Shown here: positions 12,373 to 22,030 of the stretch, in pieces | How the letters are laid out: every line of letters begins with the position of its first letter | Numbering within the stretch: the stretch's first letter is position 1 | Source of the DNA: Hymenoscyphus infarciens | Taxonomy: Eukaryota; Ascomycota; Leotiomycetes; Helotiales; Helotiaceae | Length of the DNA stretch: 64,000 nucleotides | Assembly: GCA_001414345.1 (NCBI GenBank) | Contig: LLCB01000148.1 | Span: 62,001 to 126,000, forward strand | Reading direction: 5' to 3' | Translations under genes and position numbers: made by a program | The notes under the pieces: model-generated | The model's input: only the letters and a program-made list of their open reading frames with translations | Told to the model about the DNA's origin: nothing | Databases searched by the model: none

Positions 12373-13547
12373 TTGGTTGATCAGTCTTGGATCTGTTCCT
12401 TTTTTGGTTTGTGGGGAGTTTTACATGGGGGGCGGGGTGTACTTGGATGGCGTATGGTTTGGATCTTTAAATAGAGGATAATACTTCTGGGGAAAGTACG
12501 AATAGAGGAATTAATTAATCCTGGTGAGAGTTTGTGTTTGATCCAGTATGAAGGGGAAAGTGGCAGCTACCAAAGAAAACAATTCTTGAAATTGTATACA
12601 ACTTCCAGGTTTTATTTGCGCTGGTGTCGGGTTCTACTGTGGACGTGAACTAGGGTTCTCTTCTCAGTTCCTCGACCTCAGCATCGGTTCAGGTGAAAAG
12701 ACATCGCGGTCGAGGAAAGAGGGAAGGAGCTACCTTTCCGAGATCAACGACTTTGGTACCCGGGCTCAGATTTATTGCCTCTATCCACTTCCAAGGTTCT
12801 GAGGGAGGGACGGGGACCTCAGGTAAATAAATAAAAAAGTGGCATTACTCTGCGATTGTGCGAGAGGGTCTAGTTTCAAGAAGATCCAGGAGACCTAGGA
12901 ACTTAGTTCTTTGCTTCTCCTAAAAGCTCTCGGAAGATATTTATGATTGTTACAGACAGAGTCAAACAAGGAGAGAGAGATCGTTCGCAGAGTACTAGGT
13001 ACCTTACCTAAGCAACTACTCGCTTCACCTTCCGATAGGTATGCTCTTTCCTTATTTTCGTCAAATGGGAAAGTACTGCCTTGCATCGAAGTTGGTTGAA
13101 ACGAAGTAGGCAGCAGCAGACCCTGGGTAAGAGACCGTAAGACGACCAGGTACGGTGTCGCTCTTTCCCATCTTGACTTTGATGCTCTCGGGTTAATCTT
13201 TAACGGGAAAGTAAAATTAAGAGCGATCCCCAATCGAATGTTCGAGACACGAATTCAAAGAAGAGGTATTTTGGGTCATGCAAAACGACAATGCACTTGT
13301 GGAAATTGTATCTCGGCGATAAAGAGTACGTCTTAACTCCGAAGCGTGAAATCGTCAAATCGCACCGTCATCACTCCACCACTCGGCTCTTTAAGATCAA
13401 CCACCCACCCCTTCAATTGTAAACTGTTTCGAATCATAGACGATTCACTCCAATAGATTGGATCACTTTCCAATCCGTCTTCTCGTATTCCCGCTGCAAG
13501 CCACGCAAACACCCGTATCAAACCTTCGCAACAACTCCTCATCCAAA
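12373..13547. other. Intergenic region, nothing recognised
   Basis: Ordinary base composition. A minus-strand open frame of about 110 codons at 12895-13233 has no good ATG context and no familiar motif, so I treat it as chance. The region should contain the 3' end of the upstream gene and the promoter of the dehydrogenase gene. Confidence 0.5.
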
Positions 13548-14956
13548 ATGGCTACGACGGCTTCCCCTCACGGCGTCTTCAAGTCCGGAAACACAGCAGT
13601 CATCACAGGCGGCGCCTCAGGAGTAGGACTCGCCCTCGCAAAGAAATGCGTTGGTTACGAGATGAACGTCGTCATATGCGATATCAACTCGGAAACCCTC
13701 GATCATGCGGTTGAGGTTCTGAAGAAGGATGGAAAGGGAAAGGTGGAAGGTGTCCTTGTCGACGTTGGAGCTGTAGAAGATTATTCCAAGGTTAAGAAGG
13801 TTGTGGAGCATAAGTTTGATGGTTAGTTAAACTGTTGGTGTTTTCTCTCATTTTGGGTCATGCCTTCCCTGCTCATCTCTCGCTCTGATTGTGGTTGGTC
13901 GATGTTTCATCATTCCCCAAACGTGGTGACCCTTCATGGTCCGGGTTACTGGTAAATACCTACTTCAGGTTCCTGCTTGCCTACCCAAGTTAGTCAGGGT
14001 TGTTCCAAATTCTTAGGGTCATCCAAGTAAATTACTCTAAAGACTTGGGACAATTCATAACTATTTGCTCGGTGTTTTAGGACGATCAAGTCCATACTCG
14101 ACCGTTCTAACAACGGGTCATTTATTTACTGCCGCTTTTAATGTCCTCCATTGGGAATCTTCACCGGGGCTCAAGTCACTGAGAGAATCTCATAATTATC
14201 CCAGAGTATCTCGCACTCCAAAGCTAATATAATCCAGGCAAAATCTCATTCCTCGCTCTCAACGCTGGAATGGCCATCCAGACCACAACTCCATGGGAAG
14301 ACCCAACTTACTTTGAGAAGATTTTCAAAACAAATACACTCGGTATCACGAATGGACTCTGTGTTCTTCTCCCACTCGTTTTAAGCCACAGCTCGACATC
14401 AACACCCACAGCAGTCATCATGACAGGTTCCAAACAAGGAATCACCAACCCACCCGGAAACCCAGCATACAACGCCTCCAAAGCTGCAGTCAAGTCCATT
14501 GCTGAGGGGCTTTCCTTTGATCTAGCAACTAAATCCCCAAGTACCTCGGTGCATTTGTTAGTACCAGGCTGGACTTTCACTGCCATGACCGGTGGTGGGG
14601 CAGGAAAAGAGAAGCCTGCTGGCGCATGGTGGCCAGAACAAGTCGCGGATTATTTGGAGAAGAAAATGGGAGAGGGAAACTTTTACGCGGTTTGTCCCGA
14701 TGGAGATGTTACTGAGGAGATGGATAAGAAGAGGATGCTTTGGGATAGATTGGATCTTGTGGAGGAGAGACAGCCGTTGACGAGATGGAGAGGAGAGTGG
14801 AAGGAGGAGGCGGAGAAGAGGATGGCGAAGATGGATGTTAATACAGTGGAAACGGCAAAGAAACCAGAAGGAAATGCGCTGTCGGAAACGGAAATGCCTG
14901 CTGATGTCGTTGGGGATAAGTCGCAGGAGGCTATTGGAGCCATACCTGCATCGTAG
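13548..14956 (+). CDS. Short-chain dehydrogenase/reductase (classical SDR)
   Basis: Two exons, 13548-13821 and 14238-14956, encode 330 residues. The start ATG lies in CAAAATGGC context. The Rossmann cofactor motif TGGASGVG is at residues 20-27, the structural NAG motif at 100-102, and the catalytic residues are Ser156 (in MTGSKQG), Tyr169 and Lys173 (YNASK). The splice GATG|GTTAGT to CCAG|GCAAAA restores DGKISFLALNAG. The 416-nt intron is far longer than others here and contains a dispersed repeat. After the SDR core there is an extra charged tail from about residue 250, so the protein is longer than the usual 250-280. It is an NAD(P)-dependent oxidoreductase whose substrate cannot be told. 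A possible poly(A) signal follows 17 bases after the stop. Confidence 0.9.
14000..14150 (+). repeat. Dispersed repeat inside the SDR intron (copy 1)
   Basis: Shares an ordered series of blocks with 36481-36594: TTGTTCCAA, a GTA..AAATTAC stretch, AAAG.CTGG.ACAA, a CGAC.G block, and TATTTACTGC..CTTTTAATGTCC. About 35 bases present here are missing in the other copy. It probably explains the unusual intron length. Confidence 0.55.
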
Positions 14957-14972
14957 TTTGTGGGAACCAGGA

Positions 14973-14978
14973 AATAAA
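14973..14978 (+). terminator. Polyadenylation-signal-like AATAAA
   Basis: AATAAA lies 17 bases after the SDR stop codon. The motif is common in AT-rich 3' UTRs, so its use is plausible but not proven. Confidence 0.35.
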
Positions 14979-15060
14979 TATGTTTTACCTCTAATTTTGG
15001 GGCGTGATAGTTGTTAGTGGGGACAAGTTTCTCAAGCTGGATCACCAATTGACTACAAAT

Positions 15061-15320
15061 ATCCCCGAGACGTCTCCCATACCTATAAATATTTCCGAGA
15101 CTCGTAGTTCAAGAACTACTTAATATTTCCGGAATATTTTCGGCCAAGGCATGTGAATTTCCGAGAATCTATCTCCGAGTAATATATCCGAGGGACCTGT
15201 ATTTTAATATTTACGAGATAATATTTCCGAGCCGAAGAATCGCTCCGAGCAATTTCTCCAAGACTTATAAACATCTCTGAGACCTGTGAATATTTCCGAG
15301 CCTTCCAAATAGCTCCGAGC
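15061..15320. repeat. Cluster of about 13 degenerate TTCCGAG motifs
   Basis: Thirteen copies of (T)TCCGAG or one-base variants occur in 260 bp, at 15065, 15095, 15129, 15161, 15175, 15188, 15213, 15227, 15245, 15258, 15277, 15296 and 15315. Several are embedded in AATATTTCCGAG. The first four are spaced 30-34 bp, and the last ones 19 bp. This looks like a decayed minisatellite or a dense array of binding-site-like motifs just downstream of the SDR gene. Confidence 0.7.
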
Positions 15321-17314
15321 CAGGGCCCTTCTGAATCGATATCCTATCACCCGGAAACGAATTGAAAGTGATAAGCAAATAAATAGCTAGGCTTTGTCGT
15401 TCTCCGGTAATGACATTCATGCCAACAACAGAAAAAACAATCTAGGAGTTCGGAGATAATACTTTAGCTTAAGATACATTACTGATATGTTTTGTATATT
15501 TTTACAACCCTTTAGTGTGGAGTTGTATGCGTTGCTGCTTTTCGTAGGTTACCTAGCCTAGGTAAGTTGCGGTCACTGTTTACAGGTTACCTACTAATAG
15601 CACTGTAAAAGTAAGACGCATTCTGATATTTGTTTTACCCTCTGTTCGATAGTTTAGACCCTAAATTTTATTCACACTTCCACATGCCAAGAAGGCCACT
15701 CGGGTCCTTCGTGAGGGGTCATTGTTACGAGTAAGGATATGTTTGAGGGAAACGAGTCTGACATTTTCTAGGGTCAGTCACCTACGAAGTATACGACATC
15801 GTGAAGGAAGATACTTGAGTGGTACTCTGGGTTTTTCCTACGCTGGCAGCCGGTAGACAAAATAAGTGGCGGGAATCAGCGACTCTATCAACTTTTGAAG
15901 TATGGATATCTTAGTATAACGCGCTCAGAAGAATACAACTATACTATGAATCAAGGCATAGGTGTTTAATTGCTAAATTCCCAGCGATTTAGCTATTTCA
16001 AAGGTGTTTATATTATATTAAGTCAAAAGTTAGATTTGAAGTAGCTGAAGTAGCCTAGTCTAAGCGTCGCCTCTATAAGTAAAGACCTATATTAGTAACT
16101 AGTGTTCCTAGCCTACTTTCTGCTAGGAACACTAAGAATTGCTTGATACTGGAATTCGTGTTACACTCTCTTTCATACTATAATAATTACGCTTCTAAAT
16201 TATATACTCTTTAGAAAGCTTAATAATTATATTATATATATTCTAATTCTTAAAAGAATTAAGTCTAGGAAGTATAGTTATCTTATAGACTTATTAGAGA
16301 TAAAACTTCTATAATAATTCTATACGTTTTTATAAAATCTTTATATATCTTTATAACTATATCTTTTAGGCTTAAGCTCTACTAAAGCTATATAATTTAG
16401 TACTTTCCAAATAAATCTCTTAAAGTTTTATAGCTTCTAGGCTTATAATTATTAAGTAATTCTGGATAGTGTTTAAAAGTCAATTCTATAACTAAGAGAC
16501 GAGGTAGTCTTAGTGTTCTCTTAGTAGCTCGATAACTAAGAATCTTAAGAAATCAACTTCCGCGCCTCTTAATAATAGCTAATAATAACGCTTCTAAAGC
16601 TACTAAGAAGTAAATATATTTACTATAAAAATATTCTAGTTTAACACTTATATAAGTCTTAAAATATAGAGCTATAGTTGCTATATAAAAATAGAAGAGC
16701 GTTCTTAATTCTGGTATCGCTTACTTTTTAGTATTCGCAGAAAATGCAAGGCAGGGAACACGAGTTACTACTATAGGTGTACACGTGAAATAAGAGTAGG
16801 TATGTATCTTACTCGTAAATCTCAAGTAGACTATTCCAACGCCTAAATCAAATTCTGACACCCGCTACAATACTACTATATGAGTCAGGCATTCGCGACA
16901 GTATACTCTGTTTGGGGATTCAATAATAAAGCCAGATGTTCGGACTTAGAAAAAAGGATTTCAAGTCAAGTCACTCTTCACTCTAGGGAACTTCCTAGAT
17001 GTCGTGAAATCGGCCATTCCAACCCCTTTTCGCCCAAAACTCGTCCTCTCAAGATGCAACAAGGATTCAACCTAATCTTCTGCGACTCATATCTCTCCCT
17101 ATGAATTCATCTAATTGGAATTCTCACGATTGTGGTCAGAATGAATGCGGAAATCTAAATATACATTTCTCGCCAAGTTATCTACACTTCTTATCCACCA
17201 AGCTCTCCCTTCTATATAATCCAAAAATAACTACAACCCAAGAATTCAAAATCTCCCCATCAACTCATCCGCCCCCAACACGCGATCCGCTCCGGCAAGA
17301 ACTTTGTCTTTTCC
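15321..17314. other. Intergenic region with RIP-like AT-rich island
   Basis: No supported gene. At 15549-15565 there is a palindrome TTACCTAGCCTAGGTAA. From about 16000 to 16740 the DNA becomes AT-rich, with few CA/TG and many TA, like the large blocks, and is probably a mutated transposon fragment. Normal composition returns near 16740. Short open frames at 16880-17104 and 17101-17337 look non-coding. Confidence 0.55.
16101..16133. repeat. 12-bp perfect inverted repeat at the edge of the AT-rich island
   Basis: AGTGTTCCTAGC (16101-16112), a 9-base spacer, then GCTAGGAACACT (16122-16133). It may be a remnant of a transposon terminus or a foldback element. Confidence 0.8.
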
Positions 17315-17866
17315 TTATTTGCAGTTCCCGTGGTTAGGATCAATTCTGAACCAAAACCCATCATGGTTCGACTCACTCCCCTGCTGGCACCCTCCCAACT
17401 CAGTGTTAAAAGCGTTAACACAAGTCTCAAAATCAATCACCTTGCTCCCTCCATCCCTCTTCTCAATCGCCCAATCAATATGGTTAAACTCATTCACCGG
17501 TACCCCAGCATCACAACTCTTTCTACACTGTCCGGCCGCGCAAAGCGCGGCGCCAATCCCGGAATCACCGCCACTGGACTCGCACTTGTCAAGACAGTCG
17601 TCGAAGCAATCTTCGTTGTTGGAGTAAAGTTTTGCCCATGAGGTGCACTTCCAAAATGGCGTGTCTTTGGAGATGGTCTTTCCGTTTACTTCACGGCAGC
17701 GAGCGTCGATGTCCGCTTTTACTTCGGAGGTTAGGTCGCGTTTGTCCCATTTTCCTCCGTGGAGACCGTTGAAGAAGAGGTCGCCGCCGTAGCAGCCTGC
17801 GGAGACTTGAGTGGCCATGAAGAGGACGCTGGCGAAGACGGGGATGAGTTTGGTGATGGAAGGCAT
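17315..17866 (-). CDS. Small cysteine-rich secreted protein (effector-like)
   Basis: Single exon, 183 residues. A clear signal peptide covers about residues 1-23 (ITKLIPVFASVLFMATQVSA), so the mature protein begins near GCYGGD. It contains 12 cysteines, an even number suited to six disulfides, and no transmembrane segment. The C-terminus has a pattern F-x2-C near 145, then GC, then FRIDPN-x2-NC. This resembles the end of Y3-like glycan-binding secreted proteins, but I hold that family name with low confidence. Secreted cysteine-rich proteins of this size are commonly apoplastic effectors or antimicrobial/lectin-like proteins. A TATATAA box lies about 175 bp upstream of the start. It sits between two repeat-rich intergenic regions. 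Confidence 0.85.
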   Translation of the reverse strand: MPSITKLIPVFASVLFMATQVSAGCYGGDLFFNGLHGGKWDKRDLTSEVKADIDARCREVNGKTISKDTPFWKCTSWAKLYSNNEDCFDDCLDKCESSGGDSGIGAALCAAGQCRKSCDAGVPVNEFNHIDWAIEKRDGGSKVIDFETCVNAFNTELGGCQQGSESNHDGFWFRIDPNHGNCK

Positions 17867-18040
17867 GATGAATGAAGTGATTGGAAGTCGTGTGGGTTGT
17901 TGAAGTGATGGTAGAGGTTTGAGAAGTTTTGGAAAGAAAAGTTCTAAAAGAAAGTGTCTTGAGATTGTTGTATGGAGGAGAGAGGAAGTGGATGAGATGA
18001 TGAGGATGAGGATGAGATTTGAGGAAGAACCATTGATAGT

Positions 18041-18048
18041 TTATATAC
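18041..18048 (-). promoter_or_regulatory. TATA-box candidate for the secreted protein gene
   Basis: The minus strand reads GAGTATATAAAC here, about 175 bases upstream of the ATG at 17866. This leaves room for a 5' leader of about 145 bases. Confidence 0.4.
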
Positions 18049-19695
18049 TCAAAAGCTCTTTCTTCAAGGCCACACCCGCGTGGGCCTCGAAAATTCTTCA
18101 AGGCGATAATCTCGTGAGATTCAAGCTTTGGACCACTGCCAAGATCAGAATATTGCACAGCAAATTTGAAGATATACTCAGCCATGGGGAATGACGCTTA
18201 GTCCATCACCAACTCACAGTTCTCATTGGAGTCCCCGTAACACTTCATCATGCCGCTGTGGCTTGGGGCATTTGAAGCTCAGGTCTTAATCTTCAAGTTT
18301 AAAGTTGTGTTGCCAAAAATGAATCTCACTTCGTGGCTGACTTGGGGGCGTCAAATGAAAACAAACCATTGAAAGGTCAAAACATATACATGGCGTTGCT
18401 TGGCTTGTTTGCAGTGAGACACACAATACGCTCTAGCCTATAGGAAAACGTGGAAGAACTTAGTCATGCGTTGAACCCCTTTGAAGATTAAATTTTAAGC
18501 GAGAACCCCAACATGTCTTCATGCAACCATTCGACGTCACTTCCACCTAATGCGGAACGAATGGGCCAAATGAAACGAATTTCTTTGATATTTTGTAATA
18601 TGTAGTGAGCTGCGGTTTCGAACGGTTGAAAAACAAGCTGCCGAAGGGCTGAAAGTGCCATCCTATCAGGCTTCGAAAACAAACCACCAGGCAGACCACG
18701 AAAATTCTACATTGACGTTGATGGGTGGGGATTTAGGAGGCTTTCATTCGATAAAAAATCAACCTGACTTCGAGTTCTACCTGGGTTTACTTGGCGGTAG
18801 TTTGTCAGATGATACGCCGCTTTCGCCAAGATCCTCTTCAGGCCATATACCCGGTCTCGTAATTGTAGTCGCCTAATGCGTTCTTTGACCTCTTAAATCT
18901 ACACTTGGCTGCTTTCACCACTAAAAGTACTCTGTAATCTAATCTAAAGCCTTCAAGAGACCTTAGAAAGTCCCTTTTCGAGCTAAATCTAGAAAGCGAT
19001 TATTAATTTCCTAACGAATTCCAGCTCTCTTACTAGCTTAAGCTCTAACGCACCTACATCTATAGTGCTTTAAAAAGTACCAATAACATTCTAGATATTG
19101 GCAATTAGGCACCTATAATTGCGAGACCGAGCGTTTATTGCTCTGGGTTCACCGACCCAACTTCGATTGTGCCAATAGTCTAGAACAACGAAAAGTATTG
19201 TCCGAGAAGGGTTGGAATAATTGAAAAGCCAAATTTTGGATTTACTCAAACACTGTCAGTGAAGCACTTTAATTGTCCTAGAATTATCAGAGTCACAAAA
19301 TATAAAGGTGTAGCTTTCCTCTGCTCTTAACTTCCACCGCTTCGCGCCTCCTTTAAAGCAGACTCCTACATCAAAATTTCACAGAATCCGAGGGAAATAT
19401 GATTTGAATGATTCGAATGTAGTTCTTTTAAGTAGTACTGATAATGATGCCCACGTTTGAAAGGGGGAATTTTCCGGGTCGAGTTCTGAAGCAGACATGA
19501 GTTTGCAAGCGCGAGGAAGAAGCAATTGCCATTAGTTAGCGCGAGGAGCGATGACACCAGAATTAAATTCAATTGCCATCAAATTCGTGAGCTACCTTAC
19601 TTAGTAAGGTTGCTAAAAGTTGGTGGGCTCATGACTTATTCCAAGTGCCAAGACTAGCGAAGCTACCAAGTTAAGCTCCAACATAGTCGCACCTT
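18049..19695. other. Intergenic region with a mutated repeat fragment
   Basis: No supported gene. Bases 18880-19130 are CA/TG-poor and rich in CTAAAG, CTTAAG and TTACTAG words like those in the RIP blocks, suggesting an old repeat fragment. The rest is of ordinary composition. Confidence 0.5.
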
Positions 19696-19935
19696 CACCA
19701 GGGGGTGTCCGAACTCGTGAGCCAGTCGCCAAAAGCCCACCAAAAATCAACAAGTTATAACTTACTTTCCTCAACACTACAACTTGTTATTAGAACTCTA
19801 AAGCAATAGTGTCCTTGAATACACTCTAATCTCTAGGCCTGCCTAGTTTATTTTTTCAATATTGTTCTTTGTGGCATTCTCAGCATATAATTTGGTGGGA
19901 AATCGCCGGCTCACGAGTTCGGACACCCCCTGGTG
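19696..19935. mobile_element. MITE-like element with 28-bp perfect terminal inverted repeats
   Basis: CACCAGGGGGTGTCCGAACT plus eight more bases at 19696-19723 is the exact reverse complement of 19908-19935. Similarity continues inward imperfectly (GCCCACCAAAaAT against CCCACCAAATTAT) for about 20 more bases. Total length is 240 bp and it carries no gene. The right arm contains GAGTTCGGACACC, vaguely like a Pol III B box, but I cannot fold a tRNA from it. Confidence 0.7.
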
Positions 19936-20170
19936 CTTCATTTTTCAAAAAACCCTTTCAAACTCTCCATCTCAATTATAAATCCATCTCATATCCACTC
20001 GATACAACAACTTACCCTCATTACCACCTAAAAGCAACGTCCTCACACCTAGACACCCTTACCAACATTACACATCGCAACCCAAAAGACCACCCATCCA
20101 CCAAATTCCGCTTCACAACAATCTCGCGCCTCAACCTCCAAACAACAAACAGCCCCATCCAGCCTCAAAA

Positions 20171-20680
20171 ATGCCTACCCCTCGCATCGCCAAGTTTTTC
20201 ACCAGCAACATCAAAGCCCAAATCCCAGCAAAAACACGCAATTACTCCGCGAAATCTCCACCTATGCACCGATATCAATCCCACCCATTCAAAAGCACCA
20301 CCCAAAATTACGGGCCTGTCTTCCAATTTCCGAAGTTTCCTCGAAACCCCGGGACTGAAAATATTCAGTATCAGACTCGTAAAACTACGATCTGTGGTCA
20401 TATCTTCGTCTTCACGACCGTATATACCTTGGGATCTTTTGCGCTAGTGGGAGATCGGATATACAGAAAAGAGGAGAGCATTGTCTGCCGGGCGAGAAAA
20501 CTTAAGGAGAATAGGGAGAAACTGGAGAATGGGAAGAAGGTCGAGAAACGAGAGAATGGGGAGGGTAAGGGGGATGAAGAGAATGGCAAGGGGATCAAGG
20601 GGATATTGAGGGCTCTAGAACTGTTGGGGATGGGGGAGGTAATCCCAGATTCGTGTGTAAAATTCTGTACCTTCTCTTAA
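20171..20680 (+). CDS. Hypothetical small membrane protein, possibly mitochondrial
   Basis: Single exon, 169 residues, with start context CTCAAAAATGCC. The first 30 residues are basic, hydroxylated and free of acidic residues (MPTPRIAKFFTSNIKAQIPA), as in mitochondrial presequences. One hydrophobic segment at about residues 75-94 (CGHIFVFTTVYTLGSFALVG) could span a membrane. The remainder is highly charged (KENREKLENGKKVEKRENGE). The preceding leader is long, pyrimidine/A-rich and typical of fungal 5' UTRs. I do not recognise a family. It lies 235 bp downstream of the inverted-repeat element, which may have supplied part of its promoter. Confidence 0.55.
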   Translation: MPTPRIAKFFTSNIKAQIPAKTRNYSAKSPPMHRYQSHPFKSTTQNYGPVFQFPKFPRNPGTENIQYQTRKTTICGHIFVFTTVYTLGSFALVGDRIYRKEESIVCRARKLKENREKLENGKKVEKRENGEGKGDEENGKGIKGILRALELLGMGEVIPDSCVKFCTFS

Positions 20681-20833
20681 TGACTCAAATATTCAACCAT
20701 TGAACCAGCTATACACTTTTTGTCCATTTCCACAATACATTTCCAATCCATTTCCACACCCCGTCTCTCCTTCCCTTCATCCATACAAGTACATCACCAA
20801 TCAACCTAAGCATCCCAGTGGCCAATCCAACCC

Positions 20834-20896
20834 GCCAACCCAATGTGCCAACGCAACCCAGTGTGCCAATTCAACCCAGTGTACCAACGCAACCTA
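20834..20896 (+). repeat. Short 18-bp tandem repeat
   Basis: About 3.5 copies of a unit like GCCAACGCAACCCAGTGT, with one or two changes per copy. Confidence 0.7.
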
Positions 20897-20899
20897 ATC

Positions 20900-21760
20900 A
20901 CTACGAGCGTATTGAGTGTTGCAAACCCGACCGGATAATACTGGACGGCTTTTTGATTCGGGTCCTTTGAACACTCCAATCTCGGATGCGGCTGCTGAGG
21001 GCAAGATATTCTTTCGACTTTGCTGCTGTTGAAGATGTCTCCAACACTCTGCCATTGAAGATATCCCGGGAATTTTGGCGGTTGAAGCTTTTCGGGACAA
21101 GACAAATGGATCAAGTGTTGGACTTTGCCGATTGAAGGTGTTCGGTACCAAAGGGAGGAGAGGAGTGAGCATGTGTTTGAATCTGCTGTTGAAGGTGCTT
21201 CCCCAGCACTCTGCCAATGAAAAAGTTTCGTGGCGAGACGGATGAAGCAATGACGTTTGACTTCGCTGTCGAAGTTGATTCCCGACATTCTGTTGATTGA
21301 TACCTTGAAGACACGACGAAGGATAGGATTGAGGTCTTGTGTTGCCTTGGGTAGCTTCCGGACACGAAGAATAAGGTGGATGCTTTGTTTTGTCCTCTGC
21401 CGTTAAAGGGACTTTCCGGCATCTTGTCGATTGAGTTGATACGTTTTAGACCCGACGAAGGATAGGATCGAGGTTTTTTTGTCCTCTGCCGTTGAAGGAT
21501 CATTCAGCATCCTGTTGATTGTGATCTGGCAAGACGAACGATAGGATCGAGGTTTTTTTCTGGTTATCGATGGTTGCCAGGAAGCGAAATTTCGTCAGCA
21601 AAATCTCCAAGACAAGATAAAAAGGGGACAAACCAGAAGAAAATCCAAACAGAAGGATAAAAATGAACCAGGTCCAGGACGCCTATAGGATCGAGGGGGT
21701 TATTTTTTTTTGGAGTCTCCCCAGCTCCACCTGTTAATGAGCAAACTGTCACCAGGCCTC
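20900..21760. repeat. Decayed direct repeats (GACGAAGGATAGGATCGAGG family)
   Basis: The word GACGAAGGATAGGAT(C/T)GAGG occurs near 21314 and 21454, with a close variant near 21534 and a shorter relic (TAGGATCGAGG) near 21687. Between these are repeated words CTCTGCCGTTGAAGG, GCATC.TGT.GATTG and GCTGTTGAAG. The set looks like a degenerating tandem or dispersed repeat, possibly a retroposon tail. Open frames here overlap each other on the minus strand and are not convincing genes. Confidence 0.55.
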
Positions 21761-21939
21761 TCCGGTTGACGGGGGGCTTAGGAGAAGTGAAGTCCCAAAG
21801 TGGTTACAGCGCACGCTGCAACCACCAGGTTGGATCCTGAATTTGTCACCGTCAACCAGTGAGGAGTGGGTCTTCTAGCTTGTCGAGGCGGAGCTGGGTT
21901 GTTAATTTTCTAACTAAAATTGTAGTAGTTAATGATGGT

Positions 21940-22030
21940 TGGAGGGGGGGCTCTGGCGCGGGGGAGCGCGCGGGGTGGTGCTGCGGGGGGGAGGGCTCTG
22001 CCCTTGCGGGCGACGGCGCGGCGGAGTCTA
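21940..22030. other. Very GC-rich patch at the boundary of the AT-rich block
   Basis: About 90 bases of nearly pure G/C with G runs (GGCGCGGGGGAGCGCGCGGG) lie right before the switch to DNA that is extremely A/T rich at about 22060. Words such as TTGTCACCGTCAACC and ACTGTCACCAGGCC occur just upstream (21750-21860). This could be an unmutated end of a repeat, or an organised boundary element. Confidence 0.6.

Noticed and set aside
19869..19935. tRNA or SINE head suggested by GAGTTCGGACACC
   Set aside because: The flanking bases cannot form a T-arm or acceptor stem, and the same word is part of the inverted terminal repeat.
20806..21503. Overlapping minus-strand open frames of 118-160 codons over the decayed repeats
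   Set aside because: Three frames overlap in the same repeat DNA with repeated peptide words, which is what repeats produce by chance; no start context or domain.
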